A stretch of 64,000 bases of DNA from Nostoc sp. TCL240-02 (GTDB lineage: Bacteria; Cyanobacteriota; Cyanobacteriia; Cyanobacteriales; Nostocaceae): contig NZ_CP040094.1 of the NCBI RefSeq assembly GCF_013343235.1, forward strand, positions 4,650,501 to 4,714,500, read 5' to 3'. Of the stretch, positions 1-7,365 are shown one piece after another. A program made the position numbers and the translations under genes. The notes beneath the pieces were generated by a model, which saw only the letters and a program-made list of their open reading frames with translations, was not told the origin of the DNA and made no database searches. Positions within the stretch are counted from its first letter, which is position 1. Each line of letters starts with the position of its first letter.

Positions 1-746
1 CTCTGTTGAGAGCGATCGCTGGTTTGTGGAATGCGGGAACTGGTCGTCTGGTGCGACCTCCTCTAGAAGAAGTATTGTTTTTGCCCCAACGTCCTTATAT
101 CATTTTGGGAACTTTACGCGAACAATTGCTCTATCCGCAGACAAATCGTCAAGTGAGCGATCGAGAACTCGAAGATGTTTTGCAACAAGTTAACCTCCAA
201 AACGTGGTGAAAAAAGTTGGCGGCTTTGATGCAGAAGTTCCTTGGGAGAATATCCTATCGTTGGGAGAACAACAACGCCTTGCTTTTGCACGATTGTTAG
301 TTACTCATCCGAGCTTCACTATCTTAGATGAAGCAACGAGTGCTTTGGATTTGAAAAACGAAGGTGATTTATATCAACAATTACAAGAAACAAAAACAAC
401 TTTTATCAGTGTTGGACATCGGGAGAGTCTCTTTAATTATCATGAATGGGTTTTAGAACTTGCACAAGATTCCAGTTGGCAACTTATGACTGTTCAGGAT
501 TATCGAAATCAAAAAACAATAAATATTCAAAGCACGCCTAATAATGAGTCGCAAAATCAATCACAAATATTAACAAAAACAATCACAAGTGAAAAGCTTT
601 CTCATAAGGAAATAAGTGAATTAACTAATTATTCCATTAGCACTATCAGAAGTAAGGCAAGCAAAGGAGATTCTATTACTACTAAGGACGGCTTGACGTA
701 CCGCTATGACAAGAACCCAATTGTGTTGAAGTGGCTGAGAGTTTAG
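1..746 (+). CDS. ABC transporter ATPase/permease, C-terminal part (5' end outside window)
   Basis: This is the nucleotide-binding end of an ABC exporter; the reading frame is open back to base 1, so the membrane domain and Walker A lie upstream. Visible are the Q-loop (LFLPQRPY), the signature region (LSLGEQQRLAFAR), Walker B with D-loop (FTILDEATSALD) and the H-loop (SVGHRESL). The LPQRPY and LSLGEQQR forms are typical of the SbmA/BacA/YddA-like family (ABC_membrane_2 type half-transporters), known to move peptides or cobalamin-like cargo; the substrate here is unknown. After the ATPase core there is an extra tail of about 70 residues. Its last part (SHKEISELTNYSISTIRSKA) reads like a helix-turn-helix. 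Family assignment is firm; substrate and tail function are not. Confidence 0.85.
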   Translation, partial: LLRAIAGLWNAGTGRLVRPPLEEVLFLPQRPYIILGTLREQLLYPQTNRQVSDRELEDVLQQVNLQNVVKKVGGFDAEVPWENILSLGEQQRLAFARLLVTHPSFTILDEATSALDLKNEGDLYQQLQETKTTFISVGHRESLFNYHEWVLELAQDSSWQLMTVQDYRNQKTINIQSTPNNESQNQSQILTKTITSEKLSHKEISELTNYSISTIRSKASKGDSITTKDGLTYRYDKNPIVLKWLRV

Positions 747-797
747 CTGTTTGACAATTTTAGAGTTTAGGTCGCACCCAAAAAGATAACTTTTTAC

Positions 798-1028
798 TTA
801 GCTATCAAATAGAGTCAGATAATCCCCTGCTCCCAGCGCTTTTAGAGTCGCTTTTTGGACTGCGGTTAACCCTGTAATGCCTGCAATGTTCATATCTTCT
901 TAAGGGCGGGGCGATCGCAAAGTTTGCAAACACTCACCTGTTTCGACATCCCACAGCTTAATTGTCTCATCTTGACTGCCACTAACAAGGTTTTGCCCGT
1001 TGGGGTGAAAGGCAATTGCCCAAATTCA
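798..1028 (-). pseudogene. WD40-repeat protein remnant (C-terminal end)
   Basis: On the minus strand one WD40 blade can be read (WAIAFHPNGQNLVSGSQDET, then IKLWDVETGECLQTL). It is followed by a tail (EDMNIAGITGL, then TAVQKATLKALGA) that I recognise from the C-terminus of large cyanobacterial WD40/STAND proteins. The frame is broken by a TAA just before EDMNI, probably from a TAT or TAC Tyr codon, and the upstream part of the gene is missing. At its 5' end the fragment runs straight into the Cas12k-like fragment on the other strand, near 1021-1028. It is a dead gene end. Confidence 0.7.
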
Positions 1029-1255
1029 ATCTGTAGCTCAGAAACAGAATGTGCCAAACTCCTTTGGTGAGTCAGAGTTAAGGCAATATGTGGATAGATT
1101 ATTGGCTGATGAAATTATTGCGATCGCCAAAAACTATCAAGCAGGTAGCATAGTTATCCCAGAACGCCGCGAGCTGCGTGAGCAAATCAGTAGTGAAATT
1201 TAATCCAGAGCAGAGAAGAAATGTCCTGGTTACAAGGAAGCTCAACAAAACAAAA
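1021..1255 (+). pseudogene. Cas12k-like (type V-K CAST effector) C-terminal fragment, decayed
   Basis: Reading from 1021 in frame gives about 60 codons (including NSFGESELRQYVDRLLADEI and AKNYQAGSIVIPERRELREQ). After a single TAA at 1201 the same frame continues with SRAEKKCPGYKEAQQNKI and then meets the tRNA. Motif by motif this follows the C-terminal RuvC region of Cas12k as I remember it (FGxSELxQ-DRLLA, Y-AGSIVLP, REx-QSEIQA-AEQK-PGY-EGQQ). The stop sits where the family has Gln (CAA to TAA). No start, no N-terminal two thirds, no extreme C-terminus, no tnsB/tnsC/tniQ and no CRISPR repeats are visible. Other TnpB relatives are an alternative, but the motif order fits Cas12k better. Confidence 0.68.
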
Positions 1256-1329
1256 TCGGGATGACTGGATTCGAACCAGCGGCCCCTTCGTCCCGAACGA
1301 AGTGCGCTACCAAGCTGCGCCACATCCCG
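1256..1329 (-). tRNA. tRNA-Pro (anticodon CGG)
   Basis: The minus strand folds as a complete cloverleaf of 74 nt including the discriminator A at 1256. The 7-bp acceptor stem is CGGGATG/CATCCCG, the D arm GCGCAGC-TTGGTA-GCGC, the anticodon stem CTTCG/CGAAG with loop TTCGGGA (anticodon CGG), and the T arm CTGG-TTCGAAT-CCAG. CCA is not encoded. The gene abuts the Cas12k-like relic at its 3' side. Confidence 0.95.
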
Positions 1330-1467
1330 CCATAAAGATGGCATTGTAAATTAAGAATATCATAACCCGTGCCAAATGACAGAATTACATCTATATATAC
1401 GATCGCTTCACCCAAGGCTTTGCTTGCTACGATTAAATTTGTATAACTCTAGTGGTAAAAGCGGATT

Positions 1468-2340
1468 GTGACTGTAAAACCAGACTGGTTGCGGGTAAAA
1501 GCACCTGGGCGTGAGCGCATCGGTAATGTTAAAGACATTTTACGGGATTTATCTCTCAATACAGTTTGTGAGGAAGCGTCCTGTCCGAATATTGGTGAAT
1601 GCTTCAATGCTGGGACTGCTACGTTTTTAATTATGGGCCCGGCTTGTACACGCGCTTGCCCCTACTGCGATATTGATTTTGAGAAAAAACCGAAACCACT
1701 AGATCCCACGGAACCTGCACGACTAGCGGAAGCTGTTCGCCGCATGAACCTTAATCATGTAGTAATCACTTCTGTAAATCGAGATGACTTGTTTGATGGT
1801 GGTGCATCTCAGTTTGTAGCGTGTATTGATGCGGTTCACTCTGTTTCACCTAACACCACAATTGAGGTGCTAATTCCTGACTTGTGCGGTAATTGGAATG
1901 CTTTAGAGTTGATTCTACAAGCTGCGCCAGAGGTATTAAACCACAATACCGAAACTGTTCCACGCCTGTATCGCCGGGTGCGTCCCCAAGGAAACTACGA
2001 TCGCACATTAGAATTATTACAGCGAACTCGCCAACTTTCTCCTAGCACATACACAAAATCCGGGATCATGGTTGGACTCGGTGAAACTGATGCCGAAATT
2101 CGCCAAGTCATGCAAGACTTACGAACCGTAGATTGCGACATTTTGACAATTGGGCAATACCTCCAACCTAGTCAAAAACATTTACAAGTAAATGAATTTA
2201 TCAATCCAGAACAATTCGCTGCTTGGAAGGCATTCGGCGAAGAAATTGGATTTTTACAAATTGTTTCTTCTCCGTTGACAAGAAGCTCATATCATGCAGA
2301 ACAAGTAAGGGAATTAATGGAACGTTATCCTCGGAGCTAA
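1468..2340 (+). CDS. lipA: lipoyl synthase
   Basis: Radical-SAM enzyme that inserts two sulfurs into octanoyl groups on lipoyl-dependent proteins such as pyruvate dehydrogenase E2 and glycine cleavage H protein. At 290 residues it has normal family length. The auxiliary-cluster cysteines are C34, C39 and C45 ([12 protein letters not shown]). The radical-SAM cluster cysteines are C60, C64 and C67 (CTRACPYC). The conserved C-terminal RSSYHA, whose Ser ligates the auxiliary cluster, lies near residues 272-277. The start is GTG at 1468, giving [13 protein letters not shown], typical of the cyanobacterial enzyme. It is followed after 60 bp by gpsA on the same strand. Heterocystous cyanobacteria often carry two lipA copies; which one this is cannot be told here. 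Confidence 0.96.
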   Translation: MTVKPDWLRVKAPGRERIGNVKDILRDLSLNTVCEEASCPNIGECFNAGTATFLIMGPACTRACPYCDIDFEKKPKPLDPTEPARLAEAVRRMNLNHVVITSVNRDDLFDGGASQFVACIDAVHSVSPNTTIEVLIPDLCGNWNALELILQAAPEVLNHNTETVPRLYRRVRPQGNYDRTLELLQRTRQLSPSTYTKSGIMVGLGETDAEIRQVMQDLRTVDCDILTIGQYLQPSQKHLQVNEFINPEQFAAWKAFGEEIGFLQIVSSPLTRSSYHAEQVRELMERYPRS

Positions 2341-2400
2341 TTTTAGATTTTAGATTGCTAAGAGAATGGGGTGATTGGGTAATGGGGAGAATGGTGATTA

Positions 2401-3330
2401 ATGACTAATTCAAAATCTGTAGCAATTCTTGGTGCGGGTGCTTGGGGTGCATCTCTGGCAAATCTCGCCGCAGCGAATGGTCATCAGGTGCGCGTGTGGT
2501 CGCGTCAAGGTTCCCAAACTCTCCAAACAGTGTTAGAAGATGCCCAAATAATCCTATCCGCTATCTCAATGATTGGTGTGAGAGATGTTGCTTCCCAAGT
2601 GCAGTCTTTCCTCCTTTCTCCAGAGACGATTTTTGTGACGGCGACCAAAGGCTTAGATCCCCAAACCACTTGCACGCCGTCGCAAATTTGGCAAACAGTA
2701 TTCCCTAACCATGCAGTGGTTGTTTTGTCTGGACCTAATTTATCTAAAGAAATTCAACTAGAGTTACCAGCTGCAACTGTGGTAGCCAGTAATATTCCCA
2801 GGGCTGCGGAAGTAGTGCAGTTAGTATTTTCTTCTCATCGTTTCCGGGTATATACCAATCCTGACCCCTTGGGAGTGGAACTGGGGGGAACGCTAAAAAA
2901 TGTGATTGCGATCGCAGCTGGTGTGTGCGATGGTTTACATCTAGGAACCAATGCCAAAGCTGCTTTAGTCACCCGTGGACTTACAGAAATGGTTCGCATC
3001 GGTAACGACTGGGGTGCAAAGACGGAAACATTTTATGGTTTATCGGGTCTTGGAGACTTGTTAGCAACGTGCAACAGTCCCTTAAGTCGCAATTACCAAG
3101 TCGGCTACCAGCTAGCTGGTGGTAAGACACTTAAAGAAACTCTTGCAAATTTACAAGGAACAGCCGAAGGAGTGAACACTTGCCAAGTTTTGATGCAAAG
3201 AGCCAAGCAACAAAACATTCCAGTTCCAATTACTGAGCAAGTTTATCGGTTACTTCAGGGAGAAATCACACCCCGACAAGCGCTTGATGAACTGATGCTG
3301 CGAGATATTAAGCCAGAATACAACTATTAG
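2401..3330 (+). CDS. gpsA: glycerol-3-phosphate dehydrogenase [NAD(P)+]
   Basis: Reduces dihydroxyacetone phosphate to sn-glycerol 3-phosphate for membrane lipid synthesis; cytosolic. The N-terminal dinucleotide fold is marked by ILGAGAWG (residues 9-16). Further family motifs are ATKGLDP, LSGPNLSKE, the catalytic Lys in GTLKNVIAIAAG (about residue 166) and GLSGLGDLLATC. At 309 residues it is slightly shorter than E. coli GpsA and normal for cyanobacteria. It lies 60 bp downstream of lipA, so co-transcription is plausible, and is followed by a strong hairpin at 3362-3394. Confidence 0.95.
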   Translation: MTNSKSVAILGAGAWGASLANLAAANGHQVRVWSRQGSQTLQTVLEDAQIILSAISMIGVRDVASQVQSFLLSPETIFVTATKGLDPQTTCTPSQIWQTVFPNHAVVVLSGPNLSKEIQLELPAATVVASNIPRAAEVVQLVFSSHRFRVYTNPDPLGVELGGTLKNVIAIAAGVCDGLHLGTNAKAALVTRGLTEMVRIGNDWGAKTETFYGLSGLGDLLATCNSPLSRNYQVGYQLAGGKTLKETLANLQGTAEGVNTCQVLMQRAKQQNIPVPITEQVYRLLQGEITPRQALDELMLRDIKPEYNY

Positions 3331-3361
3331 TAGTCTGTCAAGTTAACTTTGCTGGGTTACA

Positions 3362-3394
3362 AGATCCCCGGCTTTTTTAAGAAGTCGGGGATCT
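3362..3394. terminator. hairpin after gpsA, dispersed GATCCCCG-type palindrome
   Basis: Arms at 3362-3374 and 3382-3394 pair over 13 positions with one G-T, around a short T-rich loop. It lies 31 bp after the gpsA stop and probably ends that transcript. A closely related hairpin lies at 19701-19733, so it belongs to a dispersed repeat family rather than being a one-off terminator. No long T-run follows. Confidence 0.6.
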
Positions 3395-3946
3395 GACCAC
3401 ATTGAAATTGACGTGTTAGCAGGACATGGAGAGAGTATTTTATAACTTCCCCGCATTTTCTATCTCCGTATCGATAGATTTTTTGCCGTTAATACTAATC
3501 ACTTCCCCAATATCTATCAGTTCTACTTATACCTAAATAATCCTGAGAAAAAATTGCTAAATCGTCAGGATATTACTTTTGTAACCATGTAAATGTGACT
3601 ATGCCAATTATAAAGATGACATTCACTGAAGGATGTTTATACTGTGTTACAAAAGTTACTATCACAACCCACTAAGGTTGAAATGTTAACTAAGTAGTTG
3701 AAATATTGAAAGCCTAGCTGCCGATTTAAATAGCTATTGGTTAAATCAAAAATTTAGCAGCCGATTAAGTCCAGTAATACTGTATCCAATAAAACCATTA
3801 CAGTTAATTTCTAAAAAAAATTGTAATGGAACCTTCAACTATGTTAGTTCATCGTTAATCGCGGGAACAATAGCAACAGTTGAATAGCTGACCGTAATCT
3901 AAGCTGACCGTAATCTATTGTTACCTGGAGCCATTGAGACGATCTT
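3395..3946. other. long leader/promoter region upstream of sigC
   Basis: These roughly 550 bp are AT-rich and hold no credible gene. The last part contains a perfect 15-bp direct repeat (AGCTGACCGTAATCT at 3886-3900 and 3902-3916), only 30 bp before the sigC start. It could be a regulator site, a small duplication or a paired leader element. A long 5' region is usual for cyanobacterial group 2 sigma genes. No clear -35/-10 pair could be fixed by eye. Confidence 0.4.
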
Positions 3947-5197
3947 ATGCCAGCAACATCTTTTTATGCAGACGCACCCTACAACACCAAAAAGTCTCGC
4001 CAGGCTTTGGACTCGGATCTCACGGTTGATGAAAGCGAGTTATCGGTAGATGATTTGCAGGAGCTAGAACTGGCTTCTGCTGACAATGCTAACTTTGCTG
4101 CTAGCACTAACCGCCGGAGTACAGACCTGGTACGCCTATACCTCCAAGAAATTGGTCGGGTTCGCTTGTTGGGGCGAGATGAAGAGGTTTCAGAAGCTCA
4201 AAAAGTCCAACGTTACTTGCGGATGCGGATAGTACTTGCTAACGCCGCAAAGCTTGGAGATGAAGTGATTACACCCTATCTAAGGTTAATTGAAGTTCAG
4301 GAACGTTTGACCTCAGAACTAGGACATCGCCCGTCTTTAGAAAGGTGGGCTGCTACTGCTGACATAATGTTATCCGATCTCAGACCGACTTTGGCAGAAG
4401 GCAAACGTCGCTGGGCAGAAATTGCCAAGTTGACTGTAGAAGAGTTAGAGCAAGTTCAGTCCCAAGGATTGCAAGCAAAAGAACACATGATTAAGGCTAA
4501 TCTTCGCCTAGTTGTGTCTGTTGCTAAGAAGTATCAAAATCGTGGTTTGGAATTGTTGGATTTAGTCCAAGAAGGGACACTAGGTTTGGAGCGGGCTGTA
4601 GAAAAATTTGACCCCACTAAGGGTTATCGCTTCAGTACTTATGCTTACTGGTGGATTCGTCAGGGAATTACAAGAGCGATCGCAACTTCTAGTCGCACTA
4701 TCCGTCTACCGGTTCATATTACCGAAAAGTTAAACAAAATCAAAAAGGCTCAACGCAAAATTGCTCAAGAAAAAGGTCGCACCCCAACTCTAGAAGATTT
4801 AGCAACTGAGTTAGAGATGACACCGACCCAGGTCCGAGAAGTTTTGTTACGGGTTCCTCGCTCTGTTTCTTTGGAAACCAAAGTAGGCAAGGATAAAGAC
4901 ACTGAGTTAGGCGAATTACTAGAAACTGACTGTGTAACCCCAGAAGAAATGTTAATGCGAGAATCTTTACAAAGAGACTTGCATCATCTTCTGTCAGATT
5001 TAACTAGTCGGGAACGCGATGTAATTTTGATGCGGTTTGGTTTGGCAGATGGTCATCCTTATTCTTTAGCAGAAATTGGCCGCGCTCTCGACTTATCGCG
5101 CGAACGAGTTCGACAAATAGAATCAAAGGCTTTGCAAAAGCTACGCCAACCTAAGCGTCGCAACCTGATCCGCGATTATTTGGAATCTCTAAGTTAG
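3947..5197 (+). CDS. sigC: group 2 RNA polymerase sigma factor, SigC type
   Basis: Non-essential sigma-70 family factor that redirects RNA polymerase under stress or nutrient change. Region 1.2 begins near STDLVRLYLQEIG (about residues 58-70). Region 2 follows (KANLRLVVSVAKKYQNRG and YAYWWIRQGITRAIA, about 183-246), then region 3 (VHITEKLNKIKKAQRKIAQE). Region 4 has the helix-turn-helix SLAEIGRALDLSRERVRQIE (about 375-394). The opening MPATSFYADAPYNTKKSRQA and 416-residue length match Anabaena SigC as I recall it, which also lies directly before furA. Assignment to SigC rather than another group 2 factor rests on this memory and the synteny. Confidence 0.82.
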   Translation: MPATSFYADAPYNTKKSRQALDSDLTVDESELSVDDLQELELASADNANFAASTNRRSTDLVRLYLQEIGRVRLLGRDEEVSEAQKVQRYLRMRIVLANAAKLGDEVITPYLRLIEVQERLTSELGHRPSLERWAATADIMLSDLRPTLAEGKRRWAEIAKLTVEELEQVQSQGLQAKEHMIKANLRLVVSVAKKYQNRGLELLDLVQEGTLGLERAVEKFDPTKGYRFSTYAYWWIRQGITRAIATSSRTIRLPVHITEKLNKIKKAQRKIAQEKGRTPTLEDLATELEMTPTQVREVLLRVPRSVSLETKVGKDKDTELGELLETDCVTPEEMLMRESLQRDLHHLLSDLTSRERDVILMRFGLADGHPYSLAEIGRALDLSRERVRQIESKALQKLRQPKRRNLIRDYLESLS

Positions 5198-5629
5198 TCA
5201 ATGATCGAGAGTCATTTGTCATTAGTCATTTGTCATTAGAAAACTACACTTGACAAATGACTAGGGACAAAAGACTGATTTGATCACAGGTTGAAAGCCT
5301 TTTAGAGGCTTATAGCAAGTAATTTGCATTTAATTGTATAAGAGTTCCTACAGAGCTTTGCTCAGATATCTTAAAGGTGGGGATCGGTTAAACAATTCAA
5401 AATTCACTCATACAAAATTTAAAGTCAAGGGATGCAATCGTTACAAGTATCCTAACTATTAACTGTATGCAAATTAAATGCAATACAGCTTATTATTTGA
5501 ATTTTGATTGAGATTTAATGAATTGTTCTTAAATATTTAGCATAAATTCTCAATAGGCAATGATTGTTGCAAATTGCTCCCAAGATTTGTTATATTCTCA
5601 ACTAACAAGCTTTGTTGAGAAATATTAGT
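5198..5629. other. sigC-furA intergenic region
   Basis: About 430 bp without a gene. Just after sigC there are tandem GTCATT-TGTCATT words (5211-5238) and their complement (TGACAAATGACTAG, about 5250-5263), a common dispersed cyanobacterial filler that can form a hairpin. The rest is AT-rich and ends in the furA promoter region, which holds a probable Fur box at 5539-5557. Confidence 0.45.
5539..5557 (+). promoter_or_regulatory. candidate Fur box upstream of furA
   Basis: The stretch AGCATAAATTCTCAATAGG lies about 75 bp before the furA ATG. Its core ATAAATTCTCAATA agrees with the AT-rich Fur-box consensus reported for Anabaena (AAATAAATTCTCAATAAAT, from memory). Autoregulation of furA is known in Anabaena. 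The match is seen; binding is inferred. Confidence 0.55.
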
Positions 5630-6085
5630 ATGACTGTCTACACAACTACTTCACTCAAGGCAGAACTGAACGGGCGAGGCTGGCGATTAACTCCCCAGCG
5701 CGAAACAATTTTACACATTTTTCAAGAACTTCCGCAAGGTGAACATCTAAGTGCGGAGGATCTTTATCATCGGTTAGAAACTGATGGTGAAGGGATCAGT
5801 CTGTCAACTATTTATCGGACTTTGAAGTTGATGGCCAGGATGGGAATTTTACGGGAATTAGAACTGGGTGAAGGACATAAGCATTATGAGATCAACCAGC
5901 CTTATCCTCATCATCACCATCACTTGATTTGTGTTAGATGCAACTCAACTATTGAGTTTAAAAATGATTCAATTTTAAAAATTGGATCGAAAACCGCTCA
6001 AAAAGAAGGTTTCCACCTGCTTGATTGTCAAATGACAATCCATGCTGTGTGTCCCAAGTGCCAACGGGCGCTGATGCCGCTTTAG
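5630..6085 (+). CDS. furA: ferric uptake regulator FurA
   Basis: Fe(II)-responsive repressor, also heme- and redox-sensitive in Anabaena, controlling iron uptake, photosynthesis and heterocyst genes. I start it at ATG 5630 (MTVYTTTSLKAEL), giving 151 residues, the length of Anabaena FurA; a TTG six codons upstream has no support. The winged helix spans about residues 18-80 (WRLTPQRETIL; SLSTIYRTLKLM). The HHHHH run at 94-98 is in the metal-binding region. All five cysteines of the Anabaena protein are at matching positions: C101, C104, C133, C141 and C144, with the Cys141-Pro142 heme motif. It is convergent with the peptidoglycan-binding gene, 131 bp away, with no strong terminator between them. 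Confidence 0.95.
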   Translation: MTVYTTTSLKAELNGRGWRLTPQRETILHIFQELPQGEHLSAEDLYHRLETDGEGISLSTIYRTLKLMARMGILRELELGEGHKHYEINQPYPHHHHHLICVRCNSTIEFKNDSILKIGSKTAQKEGFHLLDCQMTIHAVCPKCQRALMPL

Positions 6086-6216
6086 CACTTGGGTGAATAA
6101 TCAGACGAAACTACTCAAATTAACTAAATAAGTGGAATTTTGAGAAGTTCGTAATTTGCTGTTACTAGAGGCTAGCAACGAGTTGGGAACTGATACTAAC
6201 AACACCAAAGCGGATG

Positions 6217-7356
6217 TTAAAAGCGTCCGCTCTTAAGATCCTTGAGGCTGATGCCGTAGAATTCTTGGGCTTGTTTAATTGCTTTTTTGGTGTCATCTGC
6301 CATTACACCGTTCAGCTTGCCTTTATAAAAACCCCGCTCCCGTAGTCGCGTTTGGATTTCCAGGGTATTAAATTCGCTTTTTTTAGCAGTATTAACTGAG
6401 CTATATAACTTAGCTCGCGTAGTTGGGCCAGCAACGCCACTTGCTGCCAAGAAGTTAGCTGCCTGGAATCTTCGTACAGCATCGGCAGTGTAGGGGCCAT
6501 AGTAGCCATTTGGCTCTCCCTCTAAATATCCTGCCTGGATCAATTGTTCTTGGATAACTCTAACTGACTCACCGCGATCGCCTACACGGAGTTTATCTCG
6601 ATTGACTACCTTTTTGGGAGCCTCTTCTCCATCGCCAATGCCAATTCCTGGCAATTTACGCAATGTTGCGGGGCCAGCAATTCCATCAACGCTTAATTTG
6701 TAAGAATCTTGGAACCGCTTTACAGATTCTTCGGTAATTGGGCCAAATATTCCTGTGGCGTTCCCATAATAAAAGCCTGCGATTCTTAAGCGTTCTTGCA
6801 AGGCTCTGACATCTTCACCTTCATCACCCTTAGCAAGGTAGTTAGGATTACGGCGTTGGTTGGTGGCTGAACGAACCGAACTAGAAGTGCTGGGCTTTTT
6901 AGCTTGTGTACTGACAACAGTGGCTTTTTTTGCTTGTGTTGTCGTAGTACTGGGCTTTTTAGCTTGCCAGTTTTCTAATTTTTGCAGTGTGCTTGCTCCA
7001 ACAATGCCGTCTACTGGTAAACCGGCGGCTTTTTGGAAGCGGCGCACAGCCTCTTGTGTGGATGCGTCATATACTTGGGTAACAGAAGCTTGGTAAAAAC
7101 CTGCTGTTCTCAACTTTTGTTGGAGATTTCTAACAGAGGGGCCTTGATCGCCTTTTTCCAGTGCTATAACGCTGCTGACAGCGCCAAGAATAGATAAGGA
7201 CAGAGCAAGGGGCAACATATACTTCCAAGCCCTACCAGAAAGCCGTTTCCAGTCTGGTGCAGCTGCTTTGTTAAACAAAGAACTGAGGGATACCAATTCA
7301 CTGGGTGTGCTGTCTTCGTAGGCGAAAGCTAGGTGCAAATACGCAAGATTTTCCAT
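6217..7356 (-). CDS. membrane-anchored peptidoglycan-binding protein (PG_binding_1 repeats)
   Basis: 379 residues with a hydrophobic segment (about 47-66, YMLPLALSLSILGAVSSVIA) and, outside it, three clear PG_binding_1 modules. Each starts with DxGxxVRxLQxxL and ends with VDGIxGxxTLxKL (about 68-128, 175-235, 257-315). A weaker fourth (LEIQTRLRERGFYKGKLNG) ends the protein. A Ser/Thr/Lys-rich linker with repeated QAKK words separates modules one and two. It should bind cell-wall glycan from the cytoplasmic membrane. The start lies 9 bp after the cobN stop, so both are probably one transcript. This position, reading toward furA, is that of Anabaena alr1690, whose long transcript is reported to be antisense to furA. 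Confidence 0.85.
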   Translation of the reverse strand: MENLAYLHLAFAYEDSTPSELVSLSSLFNKAAAPDWKRLSGRAWKYMLPLALSLSILGAVSSVIALEKGDQGPSVRNLQQKLRTAGFYQASVTQVYDASTQEAVRRFQKAAGLPVDGIVGASTLQKLENWQAKKPSTTTTQAKKATVVSTQAKKPSTSSSVRSATNQRRNPNYLAKGDEGEDVRALQERLRIAGFYYGNATGIFGPITEESVKRFQDSYKLSVDGIAGPATLRKLPGIGIGDGEEAPKKVVNRDKLRVGDRGESVRVIQEQLIQAGYLEGEPNGYYGPYTADAVRRFQAANFLAASGVAGPTTRAKLYSSVNTAKKSEFNTLEIQTRLRERGFYKGKLNGVMADDTKKAIKQAQEFYGISLKDLKSGRF

Positions 7357-7365
7357 ATTTGTTTC

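Noticed and set aside
1099..1344. 81-codon minus-strand frame over the tRNA
   Set aside because: It reads straight through tRNA-Pro and the Cas12k relic; this is a chance frame on a tRNA gene.
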